Shown here: positions 51,942 to 60,966 of the stretch, in pieces | How positions within the stretch are numbered: the first letter of the stretch is position 1 | How the letters are laid out: the number at the start of each line of letters is the position of its first letter | Assembly (NCBI GenBank): GCA_964484065.1 | Contig: CAZAEW010000006.1 | Coordinates: forward strand, 1 to 64,000 | DNA: 64,000 nt | Direction of reading: 5' to 3' | DNA from: JAEVLT01 sp964484065 | GTDB taxonomy: Bacteria; Bacillota; Bacilli; Bacillales; Cytobacillaceae | The notes under the pieces: model-generated | The model's input: the letters and a program-made list of their open reading frames with translations, nothing else | Databases searched by the model: none | What the model was told of the DNA's origin: nothing | Made by a program: the position numbers and the translations under genes

Positions 51942-54900
51942 TTGAATATTACTTTAAATAAGAAAATCATCACAGAAATGTGCGGAACCGTCTCCTTCAA
52001 AAGAGGAGATTCTTTTTTTAAAAATAATAAAGTAAGGTTTGAAAAATATAAACCTGATGAATGTAAAGCAACAGTGTTTGGAACAGAAGATTTCCATGTG
52101 GTGATAGAAAAGGATCAAGATGGCAATCTTCAAACCGCATGCAGCTGTCCCAAGCTAACTTCCTTCGAAAAAGAGTGTCAGCATATCGCTGCGGTATTAT
52201 TGTCCATTTATGAACATCAGCGGAATGGTACGATTCCGTCGGTTTCTCATTTGACCGAAGGGTTGCTTACTCTTTTCGATGATCAGCCGGTTCGGTCAAG
52301 CAGTCATCAGCTTCACTTTGAAACAAGAAAAGTACTGACGGCAGGGTTTACATGTAAACCCGTTGAAATGGCCAAAGGAGAATTCTTATTTGGAATAGCA
52401 CTGGAAATAGATGGGATTAAAGTAGAAAACCTTCGAGGATTTCTCGAGCATGTTAAGGCTGGAGGGACATTTTTTCTATCTGAGGAACTCATCTATGATC
52501 CAAACCGTTATTGTTTTCAAAAAGAAACAGATCAGGTTATTCAACTGCTGATTCAAATCATCCGGGATGAAAAGGTATATGGAACCGCTTTCCAAGAGAA
52601 AAGCGGGAATTCTGATTTACTTATTCCGCCAACTATATGTGACCGGCTGGTTCAGCTGCTGAAAAAAGCACCGATAGTAAAGCTGGAGCATGTTGGGAAA
52701 TGGTTCAATGGGCTTGATTTAACAGATGAAGCATTGCCATTATATTTTGACCTTCACGAGGCGTATAGTAATCATTACCAAATGGAGATTAAAGGTTTAG
52801 AACAAATGACAATCCTTGAATCTTCCCGTTGTGTTTTATTTGAAGGGAAATTAAAACAATTGGACGAACAAGAATGTAAACGTCTTTCAGAATTCAAAAG
52901 GCTGCTTTCTTCTTCATCAGGTTCTCCGATTTTGATCAAGGAGGAACAACTTGCTTCTTTTATTGAAAAGGTAATCCCGGGTTTACGAAAACTGGGGAAT
53001 GTTGCATTTTCAAAGTCGATTAATCAGAAACTGATGAATGCGCCGTTGGTTGCCAAACTATATTTGGATCGGATAAACAATAAGCTTTTAGCCGGCCTCG
53101 AATTTCATTACGAAAATTGGATCTTCAATCCGCTTGAAAGAAGAGAACTGGTTCGAGGGGGCATTTTCGTAAGAGATATTGATAAAGAAGAGGAAATCCT
53201 CCGGCTGATGGAAGAAAGCTCCTTTGCCACAACGGATGAAGGCTATTTTTTGCATAATGAAGAACTTGAATACGAGTTTTTATACCATACTGTTCCTAAA
53301 CTTCAAAGACTTGTCCAAATTTACGCAACAACTGCTGTTCGAAATCGGATTTCAAAAGGACATCATTTTCCTCGAATTCGTGTAAAGGTCAAAAAAAATC
53401 GGATTGATTGGCTTGAATTCAAATTTGAAATGGACGGTATTTCCGAAAAACAAATACGCGACATATTGGCTGCATTAGAGGAAAAGCGGAAATATTTCCG
53501 CTTGCCTGGAGGCTCGCTGCTCTCATTAGAAACAAGGGAATATGAAGAAATTCAACGTTTTCTTCATTTTCATCATATCGGTGGTAAAGAAGCCGCAAAC
53601 GGGTTGGATTTGCCAATGGAGCGGTGTTTACATTTGCTTGACCATGTGGAAGTTGGCGATATATTTAAGTTTGAGGATTCATTTCTCCAGTTTCTTGAAA
53701 CCCTGCACAATCCAGGCAGTCTTACTTTTGAGGTACCGGAAAGCTTGGAACCTGTTCTTAGAGATTATCAAAAACAAGGGTTCCAATGGCTGAAAGCACT
53801 GGCTTACTATGGATTTGGAGGTATTTTAGCAGATACGATGGGCCTCGGGAAAACGGTCCAAAGCATAGCGTTTATCGTGTCAGAGATTGATGACAGCCGC
53901 AAAAATAAGCTGCCGGTTCTCATTGTTTGTCCTTCATCTTTAATGTATAACTGGCTAAGCGAAATAGAGAAATTTGCACCGGAAGTTCGAACACTTGTTA
54001 TTGAAGGACATAAAGCAGAGCGTTTGAAGGGGCAGAAGGAATCAGCAGAGTATGATGTGATTATTACATCCTACCCGCTGCTGAGGAAAGACATAAAGTG
54101 GTATTCATCCCAATTATATTCGACTGTGATTTTTGATGAAGCTCAAGCATTTAAAAACCCATTGACCCAAACTGCCCGCGCTGTGAAAATGCTCCGTGCA
54201 AAGAATCGTTTTGCGCTGACGGGTACACCAGTTGAAAATTCACTTGAAGAACTATGGTCTATCTTTCACGTTGTTTTTCCTGAACTTTTTAAAGGGTTGA
54301 AAGAGTACAGCAAGCTTTCACGTGAAAACATTGCCCGAAGAATCCGGCCATTTCTGCTTCGAAGGAAAAAAGAGGATGTTCTTTCAGAACTGCCTGAAAA
54401 AATGGTATTGATTGAAAGAACAGAACTAAATCCTGAGCAAAAGAAGCTTTATGCTGCCTACTTGGCCAAACTGCGCCACGATACATTAAAGCATTTGGAT
54501 AACGATACAATTCGAAAGAATCGGATTAAAATTTTAGCCGGTCTAACTCGCCTTCGGCAGATTTGCTGCCACCCGGGATTATTTGTGGATGGCTACAAAG
54601 GAACTTCAGCAAAGTTTGAACAGCTCATGGAGATCATTAAGGAAGCAAAGCTTTCAGGACGAAGAATATTAATTTTTTCTCAGTTCACAAAAATGCTTGA
54701 GTTGATAGGAAGAGAGCTGACAAAAAATGGGCGTCATTTCTTTTATTTGGACGGACAAACACCATCAGAAGACCGCTTAAAAATCTGTGAACGATTCAAT
54801 AATGGGGAACGGGATCTATTTCTCATTTCGTTGAAGGCAGGAGGAACTGGTTTAAATTTAACTGGGGCCGATACCGTGATTTTGTACGATACATGGTGGA

Positions 54901-55118
54901 ATCCTGCTGTTGAGGCTCAGGCGGCTGACCGTGCTCATCGAATTGGCCAAAAAAATATTGTCCAAGTGATCAAAATGGTTGCCCGAGGAACGATCGAAGA
55001 AAAAATGAATGAACTGCAGGAGAAAAAAAGATTTCTTATCAGGGAAATGATTGATAACGAGAAGAATATGCCACCTTTTCTGAATGAAGAAGAACTTCGT
55101 GAAATATTGCAGTTATAA
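51942..55118 (+). CDS. SNF2-family helicase with SWIM zinc finger (YwqA-like)
   Basis: A 1058-residue Swi2/Snf2 ATPase. A SWIM zinc finger is at ~66-82 (CSCPKLTSFEKECQHIAAV). A long middle region follows, then the helicase core: ADTMGLGKTVQS (~630), VCPSSLMYNWL, FDEAQAFKNP (DEAQ box), ALTGTPVENSLEEL, and in the second lobe IFSQFTKMLE, SLKAGGTGLNLT and AADRAHRIGQ. These proteins translocate on DNA and may remodel protein-DNA complexes or assist repair. AAGGAG lies seven bases before TTG 51942; ATG 51936 is only one base from it. It is a single gene. Confidence 0.88.
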   Translation: MNITLNKKIITEMCGTVSFKRGDSFFKNNKVRFEKYKPDECKATVFGTEDFHVVIEKDQDGNLQTACSCPKLTSFEKECQHIAAVLLSIYEHQRNGTIPSVSHLTEGLLTLFDDQPVRSSSHQLHFETRKVLTAGFTCKPVEMAKGEFLFGIALEIDGIKVENLRGFLEHVKAGGTFFLSEELIYDPNRYCFQKETDQVIQLLIQIIRDEKVYGTAFQEKSGNSDLLIPPTICDRLVQLLKKAPIVKLEHVGKWFNGLDLTDEALPLYFDLHEAYSNHYQMEIKGLEQMTILESSRCVLFEGKLKQLDEQECKRLSEFKRLLSSSSGSPILIKEEQLASFIEKVIPGLRKLGNVAFSKSINQKLMNAPLVAKLYLDRINNKLLAGLEFHYENWIFNPLERRELVRGGIFVRDIDKEEEILRLMEESSFATTDEGYFLHNEELEYEFLYHTVPKLQRLVQIYATTAVRNRISKGHHFPRIRVKVKKNRIDWLEFKFEMDGISEKQIRDILAALEEKRKYFRLPGGSLLSLETREYEEIQRFLHFHHIGGKEAANGLDLPMERCLHLLDHVEVGDIFKFEDSFLQFLETLHNPGSLTFEVPESLEPVLRDYQKQGFQWLKALAYYGFGGILADTMGLGKTVQSIAFIVSEIDDSRKNKLPVLIVCPSSLMYNWLSEIEKFAPEVRTLVIEGHKAERLKGQKESAEYDVIITSYPLLRKDIKWYSSQLYSTVIFDEAQAFKNPLTQTARAVKMLRAKNRFALTGTPVENSLEELWSIFHVVFPELFKGLKEYSKLSRENIARRIRPFLLRRKKEDVLSELPEKMVLIERTELNPEQKKLYAAYLAKLRHDTLKHLDNDTIRKNRIKILAGLTRLRQICCHPGLFVDGYKGTSAKFEQLMEIIKEAKLSGRRILIFSQFTKMLELIGRELTKNGRHFFYLDGQTPSEDRLKICERFNNGERDLFLISLKAGGTGLNLTGADTVILYDTWWNPAVEAQAADRAHRIGQKNIVQVIKMVARGTIEEKMNELQEKKRFLIREMIDNEKNMPPFLNEEELREILQL

Positions 55119-55125
55119 ATTTGTG

Positions 55126-55165
55126 AAGGACCCACAAGTGTCTTCCCGTTCTGTGGGGTTTTATC
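55126..55165 (+). terminator. Probable terminator after the SNF2 gene
   Basis: ACCCACA / TGTGGGGT with a ~17-base loop and TTTT after it. Confidence 0.55.
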
Positions 55166-55299
55166 ATGTCCTGTTCAAGGAGAGATGTTTTAATAGTCTC
55201 TTTCCATAAACTAACAATACTAGGCGCGAAAAAATATTATATTTAAAACGTTTTCAAAGTTGCTAGTTAATTGAAAATTTGTTAAAATGAAAATAATTA

Positions 55300-55373
55300 A
55301 AGGCTATGTGTAACTGGCGAAACGCGGATTACCGCGAGGGAGCACATAGTATCGAATGCCGTTCGCCTGGGCA
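55300..55373 (+). promoter_or_regulatory. ZTP (pfl) riboswitch aptamer
   Basis: The consensus parts are all present in order. GGCTATGTGT, AACTGGCG, a hairpin CGCGGATTACCGCG, then AGGGAGCACATAG which pairs back to the first arm, and after a variable linker the pseudoknot domain CCGTTCGCCTGGGC. ZTP riboswitches sense ZMP/ZTP, purine intermediates that rise when 10-formyl-folate is short. A terminator follows immediately. Confidence 0.9.
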
Positions 55374-55404
55374 AGAGGTAAGGGAAGTGACCCTTACCTT
55401 TTTA
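55374..55404 (+). terminator. ZTP riboswitch terminator
   Basis: AGGTAAGGG / CCCTTACCT with a six-base loop and a T run, directly after CCTGGGC. Ligand binding would be expected to prevent it forming. Confidence 0.88.
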
Positions 55405-55551
55405 TGCTTAATAGTATCGGAAATTATTTTGTTTTTGCAGTTTGATAGGGTTCTGTTTTTAGTTCCCTGGCTGAACATGTTTAAAAGAGTTCAGTTAATG
55501 ACGGGCAAGAAGCAAGAAAAACTACAAATCAATGAAAGAGGAGAAACAAAA

Positions 55552-56751
55552 ATGAGCACAACTACAGTTGAAAAAGTCAAAACTATTAGGACATTAAACA
55601 ATATTGCAGAAAGCGGATTAAATGTCTTCAATAACGAGAGTTATACAATCAATAACGACAGCGAAAGTCCAGATGCCATTTTGGTTCGCAGCTTCAACAT
55701 GCATTCTATGGAATTTGACGGAAATTTAAAAGCCATCGCGCGTGCTGGTGCCGGGGTTAATAATATTCCACTTGAAAAGTGCACGGAACAAGGAATCGTT
55801 GTTTTTAATACTCCAGGAGCAAATGCAAATGCTGTAAAGGAACTCATTCTTGCGACCTTAATTGCTTCTTCCCGGAATGTTTATGATGCTGTCGCTTGGA
55901 CAAAGGCTTTACAGGGACAAGGCGATCAAATTCCTAAACTTGTTGAAGCAGGAAAGAAACAATTTGTCGGAAAAGAAATCAAAGGTAAAACCCTTGGCGT
56001 TATCGGTTTGGGAGCCATTGGTGCCCGCGTTGCAAATGATGCATTGAATCTAGAAATGGATGTCATCGGTTTTGATCCGTACATTTCTGTTGATCTAGCA
56101 TGGAAATTACACCGCAATGTGCAAAGAGCTATGACGCTTGAACAATTGTTTGCAAACTCTGACTATATTACAGTGCATGTTCCTTTAACAGACAGCACAA
56201 GAAATATGTTTAACAAAGAATCTTTCAGCATCATGAAAGATGATGTATATATTTTGAACTTCTCCCGCGGGGAGCTTGTCAATGAAGATGACATGGAAGC
56301 GGCACTTGAAAGCGGAAAAGTTGGAAAATATATGACTGATTTCCCTAACGAGAACGTCATAAAAATGAAAAACGTTGTTCCTACGCCGCATCTTGGCGCT
56401 TCTACAGGAGAATCAGAGGAAAACTGTGCAATTATGGCTGCACGCGAATTGAAAGAATTTTTAGAAACCGGAAATATCGTTAACTCAGTGAATTTTCCAA
56501 AAGCAGAATTGGATTATACAGGCCTTCGCCGTGTTTGTGTATTTCATAAAAATGTTCCAAATATGGTTGGGCAGTTTACAAACGTTATCTCAAGTTATAA
56601 TTTAAACATTGCTGATATGGTGAACAAAAGCCGAGGAAATTACGCTTATACAATGATTGATATTGAAAATCAAGTTAGCAGCGAGATCATTCCTAGTTTA
56701 GAAGAAAAAATCAATCAAATCGCTGGAATTGTAAAGGTACGCATTATTTAA
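55552..56751 (+). CDS. serA: D-3-phosphoglycerate dehydrogenase, SerA-like
   Basis: A 399-residue 2-hydroxyacid dehydrogenase with a C-terminal ACT-type domain. NAD-binding GLGAIGARVAND (~150), catalytic Arg in LNFSRGELVNED, Glu and His in TPHLGASTGESEENC; the ACT region starts near VCVFHKNVPNMVGQFT. It catalyses the first step of serine synthesis, the source of one-carbon units. ATG 55552 follows AAAGAGGAGAAACAAA, about 150 bases after the riboswitch terminator. Control by ZTP fits: low formyl-folate would raise serine supply. Confidence 0.88.
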   Translation: MSTTTVEKVKTIRTLNNIAESGLNVFNNESYTINNDSESPDAILVRSFNMHSMEFDGNLKAIARAGAGVNNIPLEKCTEQGIVVFNTPGANANAVKELILATLIASSRNVYDAVAWTKALQGQGDQIPKLVEAGKKQFVGKEIKGKTLGVIGLGAIGARVANDALNLEMDVIGFDPYISVDLAWKLHRNVQRAMTLEQLFANSDYITVHVPLTDSTRNMFNKESFSIMKDDVYILNFSRGELVNEDDMEAALESGKVGKYMTDFPNENVIKMKNVVPTPHLGASTGESEENCAIMAARELKEFLETGNIVNSVNFPKAELDYTGLRRVCVFHKNVPNMVGQFTNVISSYNLNIADMVNKSRGNYAYTMIDIENQVSSEIIPSLEEKINQIAGIVKVRII

Positions 56752-56798
56752 AAGAAAAAGATATTGCACGAATAGATGTTTTTCAGCTCTCTTTAAAC

Positions 56799-56836
56799 AA
56801 AAATGTCCCAAAATGATCATTTTGGGGCATTTTTTT
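56799..56836 (+). terminator. Terminator after serA
   Basis: AAATGTCCCAAAATGA / TCATTTTGGGGCATTT (one G-U) with a T run. Confidence 0.88.
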
Positions 56837-56894
56837 GGGGCGTTTCATTTGGAAGCGTTATCGAGTAATGGTAAATTGTGGGGGATATAAAGTG

Positions 56895-57842
56895 ATGTAT
56901 CAATTAAAGAAAAGTTTTAAAATGTTTTCATTAAATTCAAACAGGCAGCTTTCAAACGAACTGGCAGGACTCCTTGGATGTGAATTAGGAAAATGTTCGG
57001 TAACTCAGTTCAGTGATGGGGAAATTCAAATCAATATTGAAGAGAGCGTACGGGGAAGTGAGGTATTCATTGTCCAGTCCACTGTGAACTCTGTCAATCA
57101 GCATGTTATGGAACTGCTTATCATGATTGATGCGCTAAAGAGAGCTTCGGCAAAAGTGATCAATGTTGTGATACCCTATTTCGGTTATGCACGTCAGGAT
57201 CGAAAGGCACGATCAAGAGAACCGATTACAGCGAAATTAATGGCCAATCTTTTAGCAACTGCCGGAGCATCCCGCGTCCTTACAATGGATCTCCATGCAC
57301 CGCAGATGCAGGGTTTTTTTGATATTCCTGTCGAGCACTTACTGGGAGTTCCAATTCTTTCAAAGTATTTTATGGGAAAAGGGTTGGATGATATCGTGGT
57401 TGTTGCACCGCATAATGGCAGTGTTGAGAGAGCCAGGAAGATGGCAGGGTTATTAAATGCGCCAATAGCACTGATTGATAAAAGAAGCATGGAGTCGGCC
57501 TCTGTTGAAACGATTGATGTTGTCGGAAATGTTGAAGGAAAAAACACGATTTTAATCGATGATCTAATTGATACAGGGGAGACCATTACAATGGCAGCGA
57601 AAGCATTGGCGGAAAAAGGGGCAAAAACGATTTATGCCGGCTGTACCCATCCCGTATTCACAGGTCCTGCGATTGGCAGAATCGAATCATCACCGATCAA
57701 GGAATTAGTCATTACCAACACAATTGAACTCCCACCGGATAAGGAATTAAGGAAAATTACAACGATTTCGGTGGCTCCATTATTAGCCGAGGCAATTGAA
57801 CGGATTCATAATGAAAAAGCAGTAAGCCCATTGTTTGAATAA
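56895..57842 (+). CDS. Ribose-phosphate pyrophosphokinase paralogue
   Basis: A 315-residue PRPP synthetase-like protein of normal length. It keeps VTQFSDGEIQINIEESVRG, YFGYARQDRKARSREPITAK and MDLHAPQMQGFFDIPVEHL. Two conserved regions differ from the housekeeping enzyme. The KRRPRPNVAE-type stretch is KRSMESASVE, and the PRPP loop reads LIDDLIDTGETITMA where standard Prs has DTAGT. The protein may still make PRPP with altered control, or may be a non-catalytic partner. GTGGGGGATATAAAGTG precedes ATG 56895. It follows serA after a strong terminator, so it is probably transcribed separately. Confidence 0.83.
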   Translation: MYQLKKSFKMFSLNSNRQLSNELAGLLGCELGKCSVTQFSDGEIQINIEESVRGSEVFIVQSTVNSVNQHVMELLIMIDALKRASAKVINVVIPYFGYARQDRKARSREPITAKLMANLLATAGASRVLTMDLHAPQMQGFFDIPVEHLLGVPILSKYFMGKGLDDIVVVAPHNGSVERARKMAGLLNAPIALIDKRSMESASVETIDVVGNVEGKNTILIDDLIDTGETITMAAKALAEKGAKTIYAGCTHPVFTGPAIGRIESSPIKELVITNTIELPPDKELRKITTISVAPLLAEAIERIHNEKAVSPLFE

Positions 57843-57956
57843 GCATTTAGCTTTAGGCTCTGTCAGGTTCCTTTTACATAAAGGGATGGTGGCAAGGAAC
57901 ACTATAAATGGGAATGATGTATTTTCTTTTCCAAAAAATTTATAGGGGGCACCACC

Positions 57957-58121
57957 TTGTCAAAACCTGGAGAATTCCAAAGCAATAAACAGCAATATCA
58001 AATGCCAAATGCACTTAAACAAAAAAAAGATTTTGTTTACCGTGTTGGCTACACCGCCAGTACGGGGAATGATACCGGCGGTAAAGATGAGCCTGGCAAG
58101 CGTTCGGATTTAGATGGGTAG
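57957..58121 (+). CDS. Small protein, 54 residues
   Basis: The frame (TTG start) begins LSKPGEFQSNKQQYQMPNAL and continues with DFVYRVGYTASTGNDTGG, ending in a charged tail. ATAGGGGGCACCACC is the ribosome binding site. A long perfect hairpin follows nine bases after the stop. I do not recognise the product; the composition (Gln/Asn/Gly/Lys) suggests a flexible, perhaps spore-related, protein. Confidence 0.6.
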   Translation: MSKPGEFQSNKQQYQMPNALKQKKDFVYRVGYTASTGNDTGGKDEPGKRSDLDG

Positions 58122-58129
58122 TATACCTA

Positions 58130-58177
58130 AGCAAAAATAGATGGGCATGGAATACTCCATGCCCATCTATTTTTGCT
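58130..58177 (+). terminator. Very long perfect hairpin terminator
   Basis: A 22 bp perfect stem starting AGCAAAAATAGATGGGCATG closes over the four-base loop ATAC. It has A-rich and T-rich ends, so it can terminate both strands. Confidence 0.9.
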
Positions 58178-58593
58178 ATGAAGAGATTATTCTTTTCGAT
58201 ATGACCAAGAGATTTAATATTCACATTAGTACAAATTAGAATTTGCCTGTTTGGATAAATGGTCTCCACTCCCTCCAGATTTTTTCCCAGGGAAAAATGA
58301 CTATTTTTATTATCTCTTCATCAAACAAACTTGAAAAATAGAGTAGTTCCATTTTTTGATCTTGAAAGAACTAGCTTTGGATGACTAAATCGTCCGAGTA
58401 TACTTACTGCAGCTGAATATCCTTTTTCAAAATAAGGGCGGGGAATCTTTTAAACAGCATCACTTGCACCTTCTCAAATTTTAAATAAATGAACATTTCT
58501 TTCCCTATGTAAATGTGTCCTAAATAATGTAAAATAAATCAAAAACGATCAAATTCTTCCTGTGTAAGAAAATCCACTATTATCCGCATTTTC
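58178..58593. other. Gene-free region of ~415 bases
   Basis: AT-rich, without a supported ORF, riboswitch or repeat. Confidence 0.4.
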
Positions 58594-58622
58594 TTGATTC
58601 AAATTTGGCTAGAAAGTATACT
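58594..58622 (+). promoter_or_regulatory. Sigma-A-type promoter of the 165-residue hypothetical gene
   Basis: TTGATT and TATACT are exactly 17 bases apart. The implied start of transcription is only ~14 bases before the ATG, just enough to include the ribosome binding site. Confidence 0.6.
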
Positions 58623-58642
58623 AGCTTGCGAGGGGGGAGATT

Positions 58643-59140
58643 ATGGTTGTTGTTAAATCGGTAAAAATAGATGGAGAACTGATCCATATTTTTAACAGTG
58701 CCATTTACATCTTTGAATCGAATTCGGCAGCTACTTTAGAATTAGATCTGATTGTCAGTGAAGTTGTGAAAAACAAGTATAAGAGGGAAAAGTCCCTCAT
58801 TGTTGAGATAGAATTGGAGGATGGCAGAACAATCAGCTCGATGATGTACTTAAATATCTTGGCAGGAAAATTGCCGCAGTTGAATCTATACATAGATATA
58901 GAAGACGAGGCGGATGCATATTTTGACTTTCTGAGGGTGAATGATGCTTCGTTTTTTCCAAATATTGAAAAAGGAATTACAATTGAAGAGATTAGGATGA
59001 TTGAAATGCCCGATGAAAAGATCAATTTAAAGTTAAATCTGCCAATCGACCAGACCGAATGGCTAAAGAAACAAAATAATGAGGATTTAAATCAGCTGTT
59101 TAAGAACTGGATCTATGAATATTGGAAGAAACAGGATTAA
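58643..59140 (+). CDS. Hypothetical protein, 165 residues
   Basis: An acidic, soluble protein with alternating beta-type stretches (SLIVEIELEDGRTISSMMYL, LNLYIDIEDEADAYFDFL) and an aromatic, helical C-terminus (LFKNWIYEYWKKQD). No signal peptide or known motif; I do not recognise it. GCGAGGGGGGAGATT precedes the ATG, and a promoter lies directly upstream. Confidence 0.75.
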   Translation: MVVVKSVKIDGELIHIFNSAIYIFESNSAATLELDLIVSEVVKNKYKREKSLIVEIELEDGRTISSMMYLNILAGKLPQLNLYIDIEDEADAYFDFLRVNDASFFPNIEKGITIEEIRMIEMPDEKINLKLNLPIDQTEWLKKQNNEDLNQLFKNWIYEYWKKQD

Positions 59141-59181
59141 GGTTAATAAAAAGTCTTTGTCCGAGAAAGTGTTTGAAGTGG

Positions 59182-59207
59182 TAAGGGTCCAATAATATGG
59201 ACCCTTA
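59182..59207. terminator. Hairpin after the hypothetical gene
   Basis: TAAGGGTCCA / TGGACCCTTA, perfect 10 bp stem, but with no clear T run; termination is likely but not certain. Confidence 0.5.
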
Positions 59208-59233
59208 ATAGTAATTTACGCCTTTTATTTCGC

Positions 59234-59377
59234 TTAGCCCTTTATTCCTTGCAGCCATTCTTGATAACATTCGCCGCACAATTTTTCCTCTCTTTCCATA
59301 TTTGAAACATGGAAAGTTACAATGTGGAATTTATTCTCTTCAATCTCGTTTGAACAATAGAAACATTTATGAGCCAT
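59234..59377 (-). CDS. Small zinc-ribbon-like protein, 47 residues
   Basis: A short leftward protein, MAHKCFYCSNEIEENKFHIV continuing to EKLCGECYQEWLQGIKG. Two CxxC knuckles about 28 residues apart suggest one bound zinc. GACAGGAGGGCTTAAA gives an excellent ribosome binding site. Small proteins of this kind are common in Bacillus without known function. Confidence 0.72.
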   Translation of the reverse strand: MAHKCFYCSNEIEENKFHIVTFHVSNMEREEKLCGECYQEWLQGIKG

Positions 59378-59476
59378 TTTAAGCCCTCCTGTCAAAAAAA
59401 TGTATCCTTATTTTGACATAAGGGCTATTTTTTATTCATCTTTACCATACAAAGCAGTTTTCGGTATTTTAGAGAA

Positions 59477-59518
59477 GAAAAGGGGCAGTCCTGAATGTTT
59501 GGACTGCCCCTTTCTATT
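59477..59518. terminator. Terminator of uppP
   Basis: AAAGGGGCAGTCC / GGACTGCCCCTTT, perfect 13 bp stem, just beyond the uppP stop. Confidence 0.88.
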
Positions 59519-59519
59519 T

Positions 59520-60326
59520 TTATAAGATAACAAAAACCGTAAATAAGATCGCGATCGCAAATCGATAGTAAGCAAAAACAGACAGACCGATTTTGCCTAA
59601 GATCTTAAGGAAGGCAACAGCAACGAACATAGCGACTACAAAAGCAGTGACAAATCCGATGGCGAAAAGCGGAAAATCACTGGCATGAAGTGAATCCATG
59701 TTTTTGATAAAATCCAGTCCTGTTGCACCGACCATTATTGGAAGCGCAACAAGGAAGGAAAATTCAGCAGCCGTTTTATGATCAGCCCGTGCGAGCAGAC
59801 CTCCTGAAATTGTGGATCCGGCTCGGGAAAATCCAGGGATTACCGCTAAACATTGAAAGAGTCCAATAATAAAAGCCTGCTTATAGGTTAATTCATCTAC
59901 CGTCTTCGTTGTGAATGGGCGGTGTTTTTTTTCAGCAAAAAGCATTAAGATACCTCCCGCGATCAGGGTGCCGACAACAACCTGAGGCAAGAATATCGAT
60001 TTAATAAAATCATGCAGAACCAAGCCAATAACAGCTGCAGGAATAACACCCAATATAATATGTATTATATCCAGTTTTTTTTCCGATTTTCCGATGGTTT
60101 TAAAGTTCAAAAGGGATAGGAATCTTTTCCAATATAGTACGAGAATAGCAAGCATTGATCCCAATTGGATGATGACTTCAAAGGTAGTAGCCACATTTTT
60201 CCCAACCAGACTTCTAAATCCCAATAAGTCGTCTGCTAATATAAGATGGCCTGTTGATGAAACCGGCAAATACTCTGTCAAGCCCTCGACGATGCCTAAA
60301 ATAAAGGCAATAATATGTTCACTCAT
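59520..60326 (-). CDS. uppP: Undecaprenyl-diphosphatase (UppP/BacA)
   Basis: A 268-residue membrane phosphatase that recycles undecaprenyl pyrophosphate for cell-wall synthesis and gives bacitracin tolerance. The two active-site regions are EGLTEYLPVSSTGHLILAD and IPGFSRAGSTISGGLLAR. About eight helices, normal length. Start ATG 60326, with AAGGGGAAGATTAG upstream. Single gene with its own terminator. Confidence 0.94.
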   Translation of the reverse strand: MSEHIIAFILGIVEGLTEYLPVSSTGHLILADDLLGFRSLVGKNVATTFEVIIQLGSMLAILVLYWKRFLSLLNFKTIGKSEKKLDIIHIILGVIPAAVIGLVLHDFIKSIFLPQVVVGTLIAGGILMLFAEKKHRPFTTKTVDELTYKQAFIIGLFQCLAVIPGFSRAGSTISGGLLARADHKTAAEFSFLVALPIMVGATGLDFIKNMDSLHASDFPLFAIGFVTAFVVAMFVAVAFLKILGKIGLSVFAYYRFAIAILFTVFVIL

Positions 60327-60677
60327 TTTTTTCTAATCTTCCCCTTATTTTGATAAATTTTTTACAAACACATAAAGGAAGTATAATATTAAAACCTTTA
60401 ATGATACAAGTACTGAATGAAATTTTACATAAGTTTAATATATCAGCTGAAAAGTTGAGTAGACAATAAAAATATTATGTAAACAAATTTCGAAAAAACG
60501 GGTAAAACTTGAATAATTCTTTCGCTCAGTTGGGGATTCTTAAAGTTGGAGTAATCTATCCAGGAGGTCAGTTTTTGATGGAAGATTCCATTCGGTAAAC
60601 AGTGGGGAAACGAGGACAGAGAATTGACACAGTCGAAAAAGCTGCAGGAACTGTTCGCTATTTAGAAGGAGAAAACA
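60327..60677. other. Gene-free region with a possible decayed small gene
   Basis: CCAGGAGGTCAG at about 60561 is a perfect ribosome binding site. The following ATG (60579) runs only six codons, but a different frame downstream reads IPFGKQWGNEDRELTQSKKL and on to a stop at 60651. A one-base shift would join them, so this may be a broken small gene or a sequencing error. Confidence 0.35.
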
Positions 60678-60722
60678 ACCATACCTCAGCTGGCTGAAGA
60701 AAGCTGAGGTATGGTTTCTCTT
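60678..60722. terminator. Terminator hairpin
   Basis: ACCATACCTCAGCT / AGCTGAGGTATGGT, perfect 14 bp stem with a T-rich end (TTCTCTTT). Confidence 0.75.
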
Positions 60723-60746
60723 TGAAGTATTTCTTTTTATTCATGC

Positions 60747-60875
60747 TCAACCTTTTTTAAAGCTGTTGTTTTTGTCATTTAGCGACTGGATTAGCCCGAG
60801 AGTCTGGGCTGCCTGCTCACTTTGCTGCTGGACTTGCTCCAACTGTTGCTGATTATTCATCAGAAAAGCCCCCAT
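60747..60875 (-). CDS. Small Gln-rich protein, 42 residues
   Basis: The frame begins MGAFLMNNQQQLEQVQQQSE and ends in a polar, basic tail (NDKNNSFKKG). A helical, Gln-rich middle suggests a coiled coil. GGGGAG abuts the first ATG; ATG 60860 is the alternative start, with GGGGGC upstream. Not recognised. Confidence 0.5.
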   Translation of the reverse strand: MGAFLMNNQQQLEQVQQQSEQAAQTLGLIQSLNDKNNSFKKG

Positions 60876-60966
60876 CTCCCCAAATCGATGCACTAATAGT
60901 TTCCATTAAGAATCATTATTTAATCCCATTTATTTGGGGAAGGGGAATGATTTCAAATTGCTTATT

